A stretch of 63,912 nucleotides of DNA from contig DAIDKS010000025.1 of assembly GCA_027449885.1 (NCBI GenBank), positions 1 through 63,912 of the forward strand, written 5' to 3'. Shown here piece by piece: positions 37,613 through 46,793 of this stretch (its first letter is position 1; each line of letters begins with the position of its first letter). Source of the stretch: Acidimicrobiaceae bacterium (GTDB lineage: Bacteria; Actinomycetota; Acidimicrobiia; Acidimicrobiales; RAAP-2). Position numbers and translations under genes: made by a program. The notes under the pieces were generated by a model. It saw nothing but the letters and a program-made list of their open reading frames with translations, had not been told where the DNA came from and ran no database searches.

Positions 37613-39192
37613 GACGATGCTCCGGTGAAGCGCTCGGAGAACTCGTCGCGCAACTGTCGACGCAGGACCTTCCCGGCCGCGTTGCGTGGCAGGGCATCGA
37701 CGAAGACGACCCCGCTCGGCTTCTTGTAGGAGGCGATCTTCTCCTTCGCGTAGGAGATCAACTCCTCCTCGGTCGGTCGCTCGCCCGAGGGCACGACGAC
37801 GGCGAGAGGGGTCGCCACCCACTTGGGGTGGGGAACGCCCACGACGGTGACCTCGACCACGCCGGGGTGAGTCGCGAGGGCCTGCTCGATCTCGGCGGGG
37901 TAGATGTTCTCGCCCCCGCTGATGATCATGTCCTTCTTGCGATCCACCACCGTGATGAACCCCTCGTTGTCGACCTTGACGAGGTCGCCGCTGTGGAACC
38001 ACCCGCCCTCGAACGCCTCGCGCGTGGCGTCGTCGTTTCGGTAGTAGCCCTTCATGACGGTCGGGCCCCGATAGACGATCTCGCCGATCTCGCCCACGGC
38101 AACGTCATTCATGTCGTCGTCGACGACTCGAACCTCGACGTTCACGGCGGCCTTGCCGACCGACCCCATCTTGCGGACGGCGTCGTCGGGCTTCAGGAAG
38201 CACGTGTTCGACGACATCTCCGTCTGGCCGAACGCGTTCACGATCCCCACCGAGGGGAAAGTGCCCGTCAGCAGCTCCAGCGTGCTGACGGGTGCCTGCG
38301 AGGCACCCCAGAGCGCCTTGCGTAGTCTGGAGGTGTCGACGTGGGCCACCTCGGGCAACGTGCAGATCTGCTGCCACTGCGTGGGGACGAAGTAGCAGAT
38401 CGTGACGTCGTGCTTCTGGATGAGGGCCAGTGACTCCGCCGGGTCGAAACCCGTCGAGGTCGTGACCACGCAGGTTCCCCCCAGGTAGATGAACGGAAGG
38501 ATCCCGTTCACGCCGCCGATGTGGAAGAGGGGCAGGCCGGACAACCACACGTCATCGTGACGTGCCTCGATCTCCATGATCCAGTTCACCGTGTTCGCCA
38601 CGAGGTTGCGGTGGGTCAGCATCGCCCCCTTCGGCAGCCCCGTCGTGCCGGAGGTGTACATCAGGAACGCCAGGTCGTCCTCGTTGACCACGACATCGGG
38701 CTCGGTGTCGGCCTCCACGGAGAGCGCCTGCTCGTAGGAGTCGGCCCCGGGCTCGGGTGTCGGGTTCAACGCCAGCACGAAGCTCGACGTTCCCTCGGTC
38801 GACTCCCGAGCCAGCTGCTCCAGGGGCTCGTCGACGATGACCCCGACGGCGTCGGCGTTGTTCAGGATGTACCGGACCTCGTTCGGTACCAGTCGGAAGT
38901 TGATCGGCACCGGGCACGCGCCCAGCTTCTGGCAGGCGAAGTAACTCTCCAACACCTCCAACCGGTTGAACATCAGCACGGCGACCTTGTCGCCGCGGCT
39001 GACGCCGCGGCGAGCCAAGGCCGCCGAGAGACGATTCACTCGTGAGTTGAACTCACGAAAGGTCAGGGCCCGATCTTCGAAGACGAGGGCTGTCTTGTCG
39101 GGATACTTGCGACTGACACGCGCCAGGATCTCGCCCAGCGCGAGAAAGCGGCTCCGATCCAGTGCGTTGTTGTTGTCGTTGCTCGTCGTCAC
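37609..39192 (-). CDS. AMP-forming acyl-CoA synthetase
   Basis: This 527-residue ANL enzyme has YTSGTTGLPKGAMLTHRN, FGQTE in place of the usual YGxTE, FHSGDL, and the C-terminal Lys in NAAGKVLRRQL. It most resembles medium/long-chain fatty-acid CoA ligases of actinomycetes. The start is GTG with GGAGG six bases before. It is first in the operon ligase-ligase-SDR-ADH. Two adjacent ligases suggest that two acids are activated in the pathway, such as the growth substrate and a ring-cleavage product. Confidence 0.92.
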   Translation of the reverse strand: MTTSNDNNNALDRSRFLALGEILARVSRKYPDKTALVFEDRALTFREFNSRVNRLSAALARRGVSRGDKVAVLMFNRLEVLESYFACQKLGACPVPINFRLVPNEVRYILNNADAVGVIVDEPLEQLARESTEGTSSFVLALNPTPEPGADSYEQALSVEADTEPDVVVNEDDLAFLMYTSGTTGLPKGAMLTHRNLVANTVNWIMEIEARHDDVWLSGLPLFHIGGVNGILPFIYLGGTCVVTTSTGFDPAESLALIQKHDVTICYFVPTQWQQICTLPEVAHVDTSRLRKALWGASQAPVSTLELLTGTFPSVGIVNAFGQTEMSSNTCFLKPDDAVRKMGSVGKAAVNVEVRVVDDDMNDVAVGEIGEIVYRGPTVMKGYYRNDDATREAFEGGWFHSGDLVKVDNEGFITVVDRKKDMIISGGENIYPAEIEQALATHPGVVEVTVVGVPHPKWVATPLAVVVPSGERPTEEELISYAKEKIASYKKPSGVVFVDALPRNAAGKVLRRQLRDEFSERFTGASS

Positions 39193-39247
39193 TCTCTACC
39201 TCCGACGCGTTCCTTCGATTCCGATTGCCCACTCGTGCGAGTGTGGG

Positions 39248-40261
39248 CTACTTCACCACGATGGGGTTGACCGGCGAGCCGGACGCGTTCGTCACGTTGA
39301 GCGGCGGGGCCGAGATGAAGAACTCGTACCGACCGTCGGCCGCGCAGGCGTCCGCCAACTCCTCGAGCCACCAGACCTCACCGAGCGTCAGGCCCAAGTC
39401 TCGGATCAGACGCGCGTGCAGGGGGTAGACGTGCTCGTAGGGAGCCTCGAAGGGTTCCACTTCGATGGCGATGTTGTCCATCGCCAGTGCCGCGATGTCC
39501 TTGTCCGCCACCCACTGGACGCAGTCACTGTTGATGCCGGGAGCCCCGCCCACCCAGAAGGAGGCGCGATCCTCGAGCGAGTAGAAGTAGGGCACGTGCC
39601 CGGTCCGGATGATGAGGATGTCCCCCTGGCGCACCTCGACACCCTGGGCGGCGCAGGCGTCATCCAGGTCCTTGGGGGTGATGCCGTAGCCCTTCTCGAG
39701 GCGGTCAACGCCCTTCAGTCGGGGGATGTCCAGGAGAACGCCCCGTCCGACCAAGGTGTCCTTCATGTTGTGGATAGACCCCTTACGCGCACCGGCGAAG
39801 GACTCCACGTTGCCGATCCAGAAGCCGTTGTACATCGTGTCCTTGTAGAAGAAGTGCGCGATCCCGTCCCACTGCGTGCTGCCCTGCAGCGGCATGAAGA
39901 TGTAGTCATCAGTTCCCTGGAAGTTCGGGTAGATCTTCCCGGCGACCGACCCCGCCACGAAGTCGGACCCGGTGTAGCCGTACATGTGGACGACTCCGGT
40001 CCGAGTCGGGTGGACGGGCCCCGAGCTGTCGAGGGGAATGGCGAGGCTGATCACCTGACCCGTTCGAATCAGCGAAGCGGCCTCGGCGATCTTCTCGGGC
40101 GTGAGCAGGTTAACGGTGCCTCGCTCGTCTAGCTCGCCCCAGCGGCCCCAGTTGTTGGGCTGGCGATCGTTGACGTAACCGACGACCTTCCCATTGCGGT
40201 CAACCGTGAAGGTTGGCGGGACCCACTCCTCTGCCCATGAGCCATCGGCGTTCCGACCCAT
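39248..40261 (-). CDS. Cyclase-family metal-dependent hydrolase
   Basis: With ATG at 40261 (AAGGAA nine bases before) it has 337 residues; a GTG three codons upstream is too close to that site. It belongs to the putative cyclase family (kynurenine formamidase-like fold). The metal-binding region is the QWDGIAH variant of the HxGTHxDxxxH motif, followed by the conserved RGVLLDI and RTGHVPY segments. Members hydrolyse amides, lactones or cyclic diketones. In this cluster a ring-opening or lactone-type hydrolysis fits, but the substrate is unknown. Confidence 0.85.
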   Translation of the reverse strand: MGRNADGSWAEEWVPPTFTVDRNGKVVGYVNDRQPNNWGRWGELDERGTVNLLTPEKIAEAASLIRTGQVISLAIPLDSSGPVHPTRTGVVHMYGYTGSDFVAGSVAGKIYPNFQGTDDYIFMPLQGSTQWDGIAHFFYKDTMYNGFWIGNVESFAGARKGSIHNMKDTLVGRGVLLDIPRLKGVDRLEKGYGITPKDLDDACAAQGVEVRQGDILIIRTGHVPYFYSLEDRASFWVGGAPGINSDCVQWVADKDIAALAMDNIAIEVEPFEAPYEHVYPLHARLIRDLGLTLGEVWWLEELADACAADGRYEFFISAPPLNVTNASGSPVNPIVVK

Positions 40262-40315
40262 TGTGACCACTTCCTTTCCATATTCCCCTTGCGGGGCCTT
40301 AACGTTTCACTTCAC

Positions 40316-40930
40316 CTACTGCGGTGTTCGATGTGCGAACCCGAACGCCTCTTCAACGTGCCTTCTCCCGACACCGTCGACTACTGCGGAGAGATCGCGT
40401 GGACCAAACACACGGACCTCTCTTTGCGCGAGTTCAGTCACACTCGGCATGTCGTCTATAGACTCAGCGAGGCACACGATCCCGCCTCGCTTGACGGCCA
40501 TTACGGCATCACGACCGCTCGATACGGTCACAATTGCGTCCGGTCGTCCGGTCGCTGACGTCTCTCCCAGGTAGGACTTGAACTGGGGATCACGCAGGTC
40601 CGACGTCGCCACAATTGGCCCGCGATGCACCAGCTGCGCGAGGCTCGAGAGAACCTCGTGTCCGGGCGGTGTACAGACGGCGACGATGGCCGATCCGTCA
40701 AGGTCTGCCGTCATCAGTGCACTCGTCGCCATGAGCACGGCGGTCGCGAACGACACCGATACCTGCCTCGGTATCGAGCAGAGCGCGCGACCCTCTCCCG
40801 GCTGCTCGCACCAGGCACTCCATCCCAGCTGACACACGCCGCAGTGACCGCAGGACCGGTCGAATAGCAGGGCCGTTCCGACGTCATCGGGACCAACTGC
40901 CTCCCGATGCGGTGGCCCAACTCCGATCAC
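40316..40930 (-). CDS. N-terminally truncated zinc alcohol dehydrogenase-like protein
   Basis: This 204-residue ORF has the structural-zinc lobe of MDR dehydrogenases (CGHCGVCQLGWSAWC) at about residues 27-41 and remnants of the Rossmann half, but no catalytic-zinc motif (no GHE or CGTD) and no clear glycine-rich cofactor motif. About 70 N-terminal residues are missing compared with intact members. The GTG start has GGGGGG a few bases upstream. It may be a decaying gene or a small remodelled protein. An inverted-repeat-like sequence lies just upstream (40951-40966). Confidence 0.55.
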   Translation of the reverse strand: MIGVGPPHREAVGPDDVGTALLFDRSCGHCGVCQLGWSAWCEQPGEGRALCSIPRQVSVSFATAVLMATSALMTADLDGSAIVAVCTPPGHEVLSSLAQLVHRGPIVATSDLRDPQFKSYLGETSATGRPDAIVTVSSGRDAVMAVKRGGIVCLAESIDDMPSVTELAQREVRVFGPRDLSAVVDGVGRRHVEEAFGFAHRTPQ

Positions 40931-41492
40931 GGTTCCCCCCGAAAATCCTTCTCGACTGACTAGTCGACTTTCTGAACCTTAGATTGTCGTGGTTCGGATG
41001 TCAAGCCGCGGAGCTCGACGACTCGTCGTGGAGGTCTACCGATCTGTAGCCCGGTTGACCTGGTATTTTGGGGTCGCATGCCGTGATGTGACGCGATGTC
41101 GCGGTCGACTCGCCACATCGAACTCACTGGTCGACTTCATCATTCTTGGCACCTCGGTGTGCGGGGCGTAACACCCCGTCATCCGGCCCTCCCGAGGGAC
41201 TCCCGGCTCACGCGCGATCCCCGACGACTCCGTCGCGTCACGAGTCCGGGATCGGCCGTTCGCGAGCAGGGAGACGGCACCAACCGTCGCGACGTCCGGA
41301 CGTCTGACGCGGAGGATGGCGGGTCTGTTCGACACGGCGAACTCGTGGGTCGGGACCCTCGTAGGTCCGAACTTCGTCCGTGACGTCCGATCTCACGTGG
41401 CGTCGAAAGAGTGACGAGGGGCGAGGGAGAGGCAAGTAGGGTGATGCCTGACGCCACGTGCGCTATTCGTTCGTAGAAATGCCAGCGGGAAG
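40931..41492. other. Divergent intergenic region, 560 bases
   Basis: No supported gene. It separates the truncated dehydrogenase from a TetR gene, so it carries both promoters. The only notable elements are an AT-rich stretch at 40975-41000 and the GACTAGTC palindrome at 40958-40965. Confidence 0.4.
40951..40966. promoter_or_regulatory. Possible TetR operator (palindromic GACTAGTC core)
   Basis: An 8-bp perfect palindrome GACTAGTC (40958-40965) is flanked by imperfect symmetrical bases. It resembles TGACTAGTCA-like boxes of acyl-CoA-responsive TetR regulators and lies about 20 bases upstream of the truncated dehydrogenase start. Short and imperfect, so tentative. Confidence 0.35.
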
Positions 41493-42146
41493 ATGATTAA
41501 GGAACCACCGACACCGAGTGATGCTGCCGTCCCGCGAAAGCGAACCCCGATCGATGTCCGTCGCCGTGAAATCGCCGTGACCGCCGCGCACCTGTTCGAC
41601 GGAGCGGGCTATTCGAAGACCACGATGGACGACATTGCTCGCGCCGTGGGCATGGGGAAGTCGACCCTCTATCACTACTTTACGAGTAAGGACGAGATCC
41701 TTTTCTGGATCCATGAGGAGTTCATCGATCATCTCATCGAGCAGCACCAACGACGCCTCGAAGCGCGTCTCCCCGCCGGAGTACTCCTGATCGAGGTGAT
41801 GGCGGACATTCTCGAGCTCATGGAAACACATCGGGGGCACGTTCGCGTGTTCTTCGAGCACCACCGGGAGTTGCCCCCGGACCGTCGAGAGACCATCAGG
41901 GCGAAGCGGAACCTGTACGAGCTGATGATCGAGGACATCTTCATCACGGGAATAGCGTCCGGTGAGTTTCGCGGAACCGATCCGAAGTTGGCGTCCTTGG
42001 CCATGTTCGGGATGTGCAACTGGGCGTATCAGTGGTACCGATCCAGTGGCTCACTGCGCACCCGGGACATTGCCTACCAGTTCTGGGGCTACCTGGTCCA
42101 CGGCGTGAGCAGCACCGGAGAGCTCCCGACGACATCCGTCGTGTAG
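41493..42146 (+). CDS. TetR-family regulator next to the Liv transporter genes
   Basis: The protein has 217 residues, with an HTH at about residues 25-75 (YSKTTMDDIARAVGMGKSTLYHYFTSK) and a C-terminal TetR_C-type domain containing CNWAYQWYRSSGSL, very like the corresponding part of the TetR at 27680-28330. The two are probably paralogous acyl-CoA-responsive repressors. The gene is convergent with livF, 62 bases away, and divergent from the truncated dehydrogenase. Confidence 0.88.
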   Translation: MIKEPPTPSDAAVPRKRTPIDVRRREIAVTAAHLFDGAGYSKTTMDDIARAVGMGKSTLYHYFTSKDEILFWIHEEFIDHLIEQHQRRLEARLPAGVLLIEVMADILELMETHRGHVRVFFEHHRELPPDRRETIRAKRNLYELMIEDIFITGIASGEFRGTDPKLASLAMFGMCNWAYQWYRSSGSLRTRDIAYQFWGYLVHGVSSTGELPTTSVV

Positions 42147-42208
42147 AGGAGGTCTCGGTACCACGAGATCCTCACCCCAGTGAGTCGAACCCGATGCGAC
42201 GGGCTCGT

Positions 42209-42919
42209 TTAGAACAACTCCCAGAGTTCGTGAACGCTCTCGATCTCCGATGGCGCGAACTCTCGCAGGATCTCGCCGTTCTTCAAGACCACGATGCGGT
42301 CCGCCACCCGCAGAGCGGCCTGCACGTTCTGTTCCACGAGGAGGACGCCGATCCCGAAGGTGTCCACCACGTTGCGAAGAGCGGACATCGCGTCCTTCAC
42401 CAACAGGGGAGCCAAGCCGACGGATGGCTCGTCGAGCAGGAGGTACTTCGGCTCGCGCAAGAGTGACATGGCGATGGCGAGCATCTGTCGCTCGCCACCG
42501 GAGAGGTCCCCGGCCGCGTTCTCCAGGTGTTCAAAGAGGGGCGGGAACAGGCCCTGCACCTCTTCGTAGGTGACCTTGATCCCGCCCGTCGCGAGGTCCT
42601 GGGCGATTCGCAGATTCTCGCGAACCGTCAAGGGTGCGAACGCCGCACCCCGTCCGGCGTCGGGGACCATCCCCAGGCCGTGACGAGCCCGACGGGCGGG
42701 TGACAAGCCCCGGAGGTCCTCCCCGTTCATCGTCAGGGTCCCATCGCTCACACCGACCAGGCCCGAGATCGCTCGCAGCATGGTCGTCTTGCCGGCGCCG
42801 TTGTGGCCGACGAGGGCGACCAACTCCCCGGGCGTCACGTCGAGCGAGCAATCCTGCAGGACCTTGCGGTCTCCGTACCGGACCGTGACGTGTCGCGCCT
42901 CGAGTGAGTCGGCTGTCAT
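42209..42919 (-). CDS. livF: Branched-chain amino acid-type ABC transporter ATPase LivF
   Basis: Starting at MTADSLEARHV the protein has 236 residues, the usual LivF length. It contains Walker A (GHNGAGKT), the signature LSGGERQM and Walker B (YLLLDEPSVGL). It is the second of two ATPases of a HAAT-type importer. It lies four bases after livG. The substrate in this context may be an aromatic or alicyclic acid rather than a branched-chain amino acid, as such transporters often serve catabolic clusters. Confidence 0.93.
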   Translation of the reverse strand: MTADSLEARHVTVRYGDRKVLQDCSLDVTPGELVALVGHNGAGKTTMLRAISGLVGVSDGTLTMNGEDLRGLSPARRARHGLGMVPDAGRGAAFAPLTVRENLRIAQDLATGGIKVTYEEVQGLFPPLFEHLENAAGDLSGGERQMLAIAMSLLREPKYLLLDEPSVGLAPLLVKDAMSALRNVVDTFGIGVLLVEQNVQAALRVADRIVVLKNGEILREFAPSEIESVHELWELF

Positions 42920-42923
42920 CTCA

Positions 42924-43751
42924 TCACGCTCCAAAGTAGAGTTCGGCCAATTCGGTGCGGGCGAACACGTCGTCGGGCGTCCCCTCGGCGAGGACACGAC
43001 CCCGGTCGAGGAACAGCACCTTCTGACACATCTCACGAACGACGTCCAGGTTGTGCTCGATGAGCAGGATGGTCCGCCCCTCGTCCCGCAAACGACGGAT
43101 GACCTCCATCAACTTCTCGACGCCTCGACGATCGAGACCGGACGCGGGCTCGTCGAGCAACAGCGTCGTCGCGCCGATGGCGAGGAGTCGGGCGATGGCG
43201 AGGAGCTTCTGGTCCGCGTAGGAGAGGGAGCCCGCGAGATTGTCCTTCTTCGATCCCAACCCGACGAACTCGACGGCCTCGGTGGCGACCTGGCGCGACA
43301 CCCCGGAGAGTCGGGCCGTGCTACGTGGCATGAGCAGGGTCCTCACGAGCGAGGTCTCCCGCACCGTCTGGGCGTAGAGCGCGCAGTTGTCGAGGCAGTC
43401 CAACGCCGGGAAGACCCTCACGTCCTGGAAAGAGCGACCGAGTCCCATTCGACTCACCACGTGCATCGGCTTTCCCGTAACGTCCTGATCGGCGAAGGTG
43501 ACCGTACCGGAGTCCGGCTTCAACCCGCCGGAGAGCAGGTTGAAGATTGTCGTCTTGCCGGCGCCGTTCGGACCGACCAAGCCCGTGACCACGCCAGGCT
43601 CCAGGTCGTGATCGAAGCCGGCGATGACCTCCTGTGAGCCGAAGCGCTTGAAGAGCCCTCGGGCCACGAGCCGGCTCGCGCCCCCGTCGCGACCCGCCGA
43701 GTGGCTCACGTGCCCCGCCCGACTGAAGACCAGGGCCTTCTCTGCCGTCAT
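42924..43751 (-). CDS. livG: ABC transporter ATPase LivG
   Basis: With ATG at 43751 (GGGGGG six bases before) the protein has 275 residues. Walker A is GPNGAGKT and Walker B is LLLDEPASGLD. The ABC signature is degenerate (GSLSYADQKLLAIARLL instead of LSYGxQR), a normal variation in LivG proteins. The start overlaps the livM stop (ATGA). Confidence 0.93.
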   Translation of the reverse strand: MTAEKALVFSRAGHVSHSAGRDGGASRLVARGLFKRFGSQEVIAGFDHDLEPGVVTGLVGPNGAGKTTIFNLLSGGLKPDSGTVTFADQDVTGKPMHVVSRMGLGRSFQDVRVFPALDCLDNCALYAQTVRETSLVRTLLMPRSTARLSGVSRQVATEAVEFVGLGSKKDNLAGSLSYADQKLLAIARLLAIGATTLLLDEPASGLDRRGVEKLMEVIRRLRDEGRTILLIEHNLDVVREMCQKVLFLDRGRVLAEGTPDDVFARTELAELYFGA

Positions 43752-44683
43752 GATTGACCCCCCAGACTCGGCTCCACGCTCGGCGCCTGCCGGCTCTGAC
43801 CGTGTATCCGCCGGCGGTGCGCCCACGACGTGGCGAGGCCGGCCACCCCGTCCGGCAGGAAGAAGGCCACGAGCAAGAGGAGGACGCCCGTGACCACCCC
43901 CGTCATGTAGACAGACCAGTTGACGAGGTTCAACCAGTACGGAAGGCTCGAGAGGAAGAGGGCACCGATGAACGGCCCGATCAGCGACCTCGAGCCGCCG
44001 ACGAGCACCATCGAGATCATCAGGATCGACTCGGAGATCCCGTAGTCGCCGGGTGACGCGACGTTGAGGAACGACGTGAAGAGGACGCCCGCCACGGCGG
44101 CGAGCGTGCCGGCTAGGACGAACACGCCGACCCTCAGCGAGTCAGCCTTGACGCCACCCGCGGCGAGCGCAGCCTCGTCATCGGCCATCGCGACCAGCGC
44201 GCGTCCGTAGGGCATCCGACGTACCCAGAGGAGCGAGCCGAGCGCCAGGACCAGGATCGGCACGAGGACGTAGATGAAGTCCATGTTGGAGTTGATGTTC
44301 CACCCGAGGATGGAGGGAGAGGAGAACCCGAACAGCCCCGGGGGACCCCCGGATACCGACGTCCAGTTGACCAGGCCCTGGATGATGACGTACTGGAACG
44401 CCAGAGACGCGACGATGTAGTAGTCGCCGCCCAACCGGAAGAGGGGCAGCCCGGTGACGAGGGACAGCAGCCCACCAATGACGATGGCGACGGGTATGAC
44501 GATCAGGAGGTCGGACGTGATGTTCCGGCTGGACATCACTGCGTAGGTGAACGAGCCGACCCCGAAGACCGCCGCCTGGCTCAGGACGAAGATCTGGGAG
44601 TAGCCGACGACGAGTGATAGGCCCATGACGGCGATGCTGTACGTCAGGGAGTAGATGACGATCGTTTGAATGATGTAGATCAC
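43748..44683 (-). CDS. livM: ABC transporter permease LivM
   Basis: Start GTG at 44683 overlaps the livH stop (GTGA) and gives 311 residues; the longer open frame is a shadow of livH. About eight to nine hydrophobic helices are present, with the family segment GRALVAMADDEAALAAGGV and a GGSRSLIGPFIGA motif near the end. It forms the membrane channel with LivH. Confidence 0.92.
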   Translation of the reverse strand: MIYIIQTIVIYSLTYSIAVMGLSLVVGYSQIFVLSQAAVFGVGSFTYAVMSSRNITSDLLIVIPVAIVIGGLLSLVTGLPLFRLGGDYYIVASLAFQYVIIQGLVNWTSVSGGPPGLFGFSSPSILGWNINSNMDFIYVLVPILVLALGSLLWVRRMPYGRALVAMADDEAALAAGGVKADSLRVGVFVLAGTLAAVAGVLFTSFLNVASPGDYGISESILMISMVLVGGSRSLIGPFIGALFLSSLPYWLNLVNWSVYMTGVVTGVLLLLVAFFLPDGVAGLATSWAHRRRIHGQSRQAPSVEPSLGGQS

Positions 44684-45555
44684 AGCGTCCTCTTCGAAAT
44701 AGAGCTCACGAGGCCGACCGGGCGGATGAGGATGAGAACGAGGAATGCGACGTAGACGATGACGCTCGCCCAGTCCGCACTGACCCACAGGGTGGCGCCG
44801 TTCTGGATCACTCCCCAGGCCAGGGCGACGACGTAGGAGCCCACGAGGCTCCCCGCCCCTCCGCCCAGGACGATCATCGCGGCGATCAGGGTGTACGACA
44901 CGTCGATTACCGGGGTCACCGAGCTCGACATCGTCTGCATGGTGAGCCCGATGAATCCGATCGCCGTCCCGATGGCGAAGACGCTGCCGAGGATGAGGCC
45001 GCGTCGCGCGCCCATCACGCTGCCCAGCTCGACGTTCGACGTGATCGCCCGCAGCTGACGACCGAACTTGCTCCACTTGATGATGGCCCACAGTGCGAGC
45101 GACAGCACCAGCGAACCGACGACGGCCGCGACGTCGAGCGGACTGATGGCGATGTGTCCCACGAAGAAGACGGTGTTGAGGCTGGGGAGGTAGAAGGACA
45201 GCGGCTGGGGGCTGTAGATCCACGGGATGACGGCTTCGATCAGCGTCGCGAGGCCGAGCGACGCGATGAAGATGATGGGTCGCGGTCGACCCAACTTCTC
45301 GAGGGGTGCGTAGAGGATCGCGTAGACCAGGGCTCCGAGGGCCAGGGAGATCAGCAGCCCTGCCCCGACCGCCCAGTAGGCGGTGGATCCGGTCAGGGAG
45401 ATGGACGTCACGAGGTAGAGGGCGACCATGATCACCGATCCGTAGGCGACGTGGAAGATCTTGGTCGTCCCGTAGATGAGATTGAAGCCCAGCGCGGCCA
45501 GCCCGTAGATGCTGCCCGTGACGAGCCCGTTGATGAGAACTTGTAGGTAATACAC
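44680..45555 (-). CDS. livH: ABC transporter permease LivH
   Basis: I choose GTG at 45555 (GGAAGG eight bases before), giving 291 residues that begin VYYLQVLINGLVTGS, the typical LivH opening. It has about eight membrane helices and the conserved GRQLRAITSN and LGGGAGSLVGS segments. It heads the livHMGF operon, whose promoter must lie in 45556-45773. Confidence 0.92.
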   Translation of the reverse strand: MYYLQVLINGLVTGSIYGLAALGFNLIYGTTKIFHVAYGSVIMVALYLVTSISLTGSTAYWAVGAGLLISLALGALVYAILYAPLEKLGRPRPIIFIASLGLATLIEAVIPWIYSPQPLSFYLPSLNTVFFVGHIAISPLDVAAVVGSLVLSLALWAIIKWSKFGRQLRAITSNVELGSVMGARRGLILGSVFAIGTAIGFIGLTMQTMSSSVTPVIDVSYTLIAAMIVLGGGAGSLVGSYVVALAWGVIQNGATLWVSADWASVIVYVAFLVLILIRPVGLVSSISKRTL

Positions 45556-45660
45556 CTCAATTACCTTCCGCTGCGGGTGGTCGTGTGAGTCGACGAGCGT
45601 TGAGACCAGCCGCGAGATCGGCGCAGTCGATAGGCGCACGTCATCATTGCTCCGTCGTGC

Positions 45661-45676
45661 ACCCCGGGCCCGGGGT
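45661..45676. repeat. Perfect 16-bp palindrome between E1 and Liv genes
   Basis: ACCCCGGGCCCGGGGT is self-complementary and lies between the E1beta stop and the livH start. It may end the E1 transcript or bind a regulator; with no loop it is not a standard terminator. Confidence 0.4.
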
Positions 45677-45773
45677 TCTCCCCTCGCCGTGGTTCCCGTC
45701 GTTGGAGCGCCGAGTACCGACCTTCAAGAGATCGTCGCATCGTCACCGTCCACCCCCTCCGTTGCCGTGTCCT

Positions 45774-46793
45774 CTATAGCGCTATGAGTCCGCGCATCGC
45801 CTCAGCGATCCCGGGAACCTGAGGGATGCACAGTTGCTCGAGCTCGGGGTCTTGGGGAATCGGCGTGTCGCTGGCGCCGAGGCGCCACACCGGTGCATCG
45901 AGGGCGAAGAACAACTCCTCGTGAATGCGGCTCGCGATCTCGGCTCCCGCGCCAGCGGTCCGTACGGCCTCGTGAACGATCATCGCGCGGCCCGTTCGTT
46001 GGACGGACTCCAAGATCGTGTCCATGTCGAGCGGCACCAACGTCCTCGGGTCGATGACCTCGACCTCGTGCCCCTCGCGAGCGAGAACCTCTGCGGCGGC
46101 GAGCGTTCGATCGACCATCATCCCCGTCGCGATCACGGTGAGCGCATCTCCCCGTCGCCGCACGGCCGCGACACCGAAGGGGACGAGGAACTCGGGATCG
46201 TCCGGTACCTCGCCCTTCACCCGGTAGAGACCCTTGTGCTCAAAGAAGAGGACCGGGTTGGGGTCACGAATGGCCGACTTCAGGAGTCCCTTTGCGTCCG
46301 CCGGAGTGGAGGGAAGTACCACCTTCACTCCGGGGAAGTGCATCCCGAGGACCTCAAGGCTCTGCGAGTGCTCTGCCCCCACTCCGCCGAGTAGTCCCGT
46401 AGGGACTCGCACGACGGCAGGCAACGACAGCTTGCCCCCGTGCATGTACCGCCATTTGGCCAGCTTCCCGAAGATCTCGTCGCCCGCGATGAGCATGAAG
46501 TCAGCGAACTGCAGCTCAGCGATGGGGATCGTGCCCGTCATCGCGGCGCCGGCGGCCGCCCCGACGATGAACGTCTCGTTGATCGCCGTGTCGCGCACCC
46601 GCAACGGCCCGAACTCGTCGAGCAGTCCCCGAGTGACGCCAAAGACGCCGCCCATTCGTCCGACGTCCTGGCCCAGTATCCAGACGCGACTGTCGCGTCG
46701 CATCTCCTCGGCCATGGCGTGATTGATCGCCAGCGCGTAGTTGATGGTGGAGACGCCGTCGCCGGGGGACTCCTGCGTTCGCTGTTCGGTCAT
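45774..46793 (-). CDS. 2-oxoacid (pyruvate/acetoin/branched-chain) dehydrogenase E1 beta
   Basis: This 339-residue protein has the transketolase pyrimidine-binding region and C-terminal domain of E1 beta subunits, with LGQDVGRMGGVF, RVRDTAINETFIVG, and the LPSTPADAKGLL and IDPRTLVPLD segments. It pairs with E1 alpha, whose stop overlaps its ATG (ATGA). Together they decarboxylate a 2-oxoacid with thiamine diphosphate and load the acyl group on E2 (31656-33098). Confidence 0.92.
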   Translation of the reverse strand: MTEQRTQESPGDGVSTINYALAINHAMAEEMRRDSRVWILGQDVGRMGGVFGVTRGLLDEFGPLRVRDTAINETFIVGAAAGAAMTGTIPIAELQFADFMLIAGDEIFGKLAKWRYMHGGKLSLPAVVRVPTGLLGGVGAEHSQSLEVLGMHFPGVKVVLPSTPADAKGLLKSAIRDPNPVLFFEHKGLYRVKGEVPDDPEFLVPFGVAAVRRRGDALTVIATGMMVDRTLAAAEVLAREGHEVEVIDPRTLVPLDMDTILESVQRTGRAMIVHEAVRTAGAGAEIASRIHEELFFALDAPVWRLGASDTPIPQDPELEQLCIPQVPGIAEAMRGLIAL

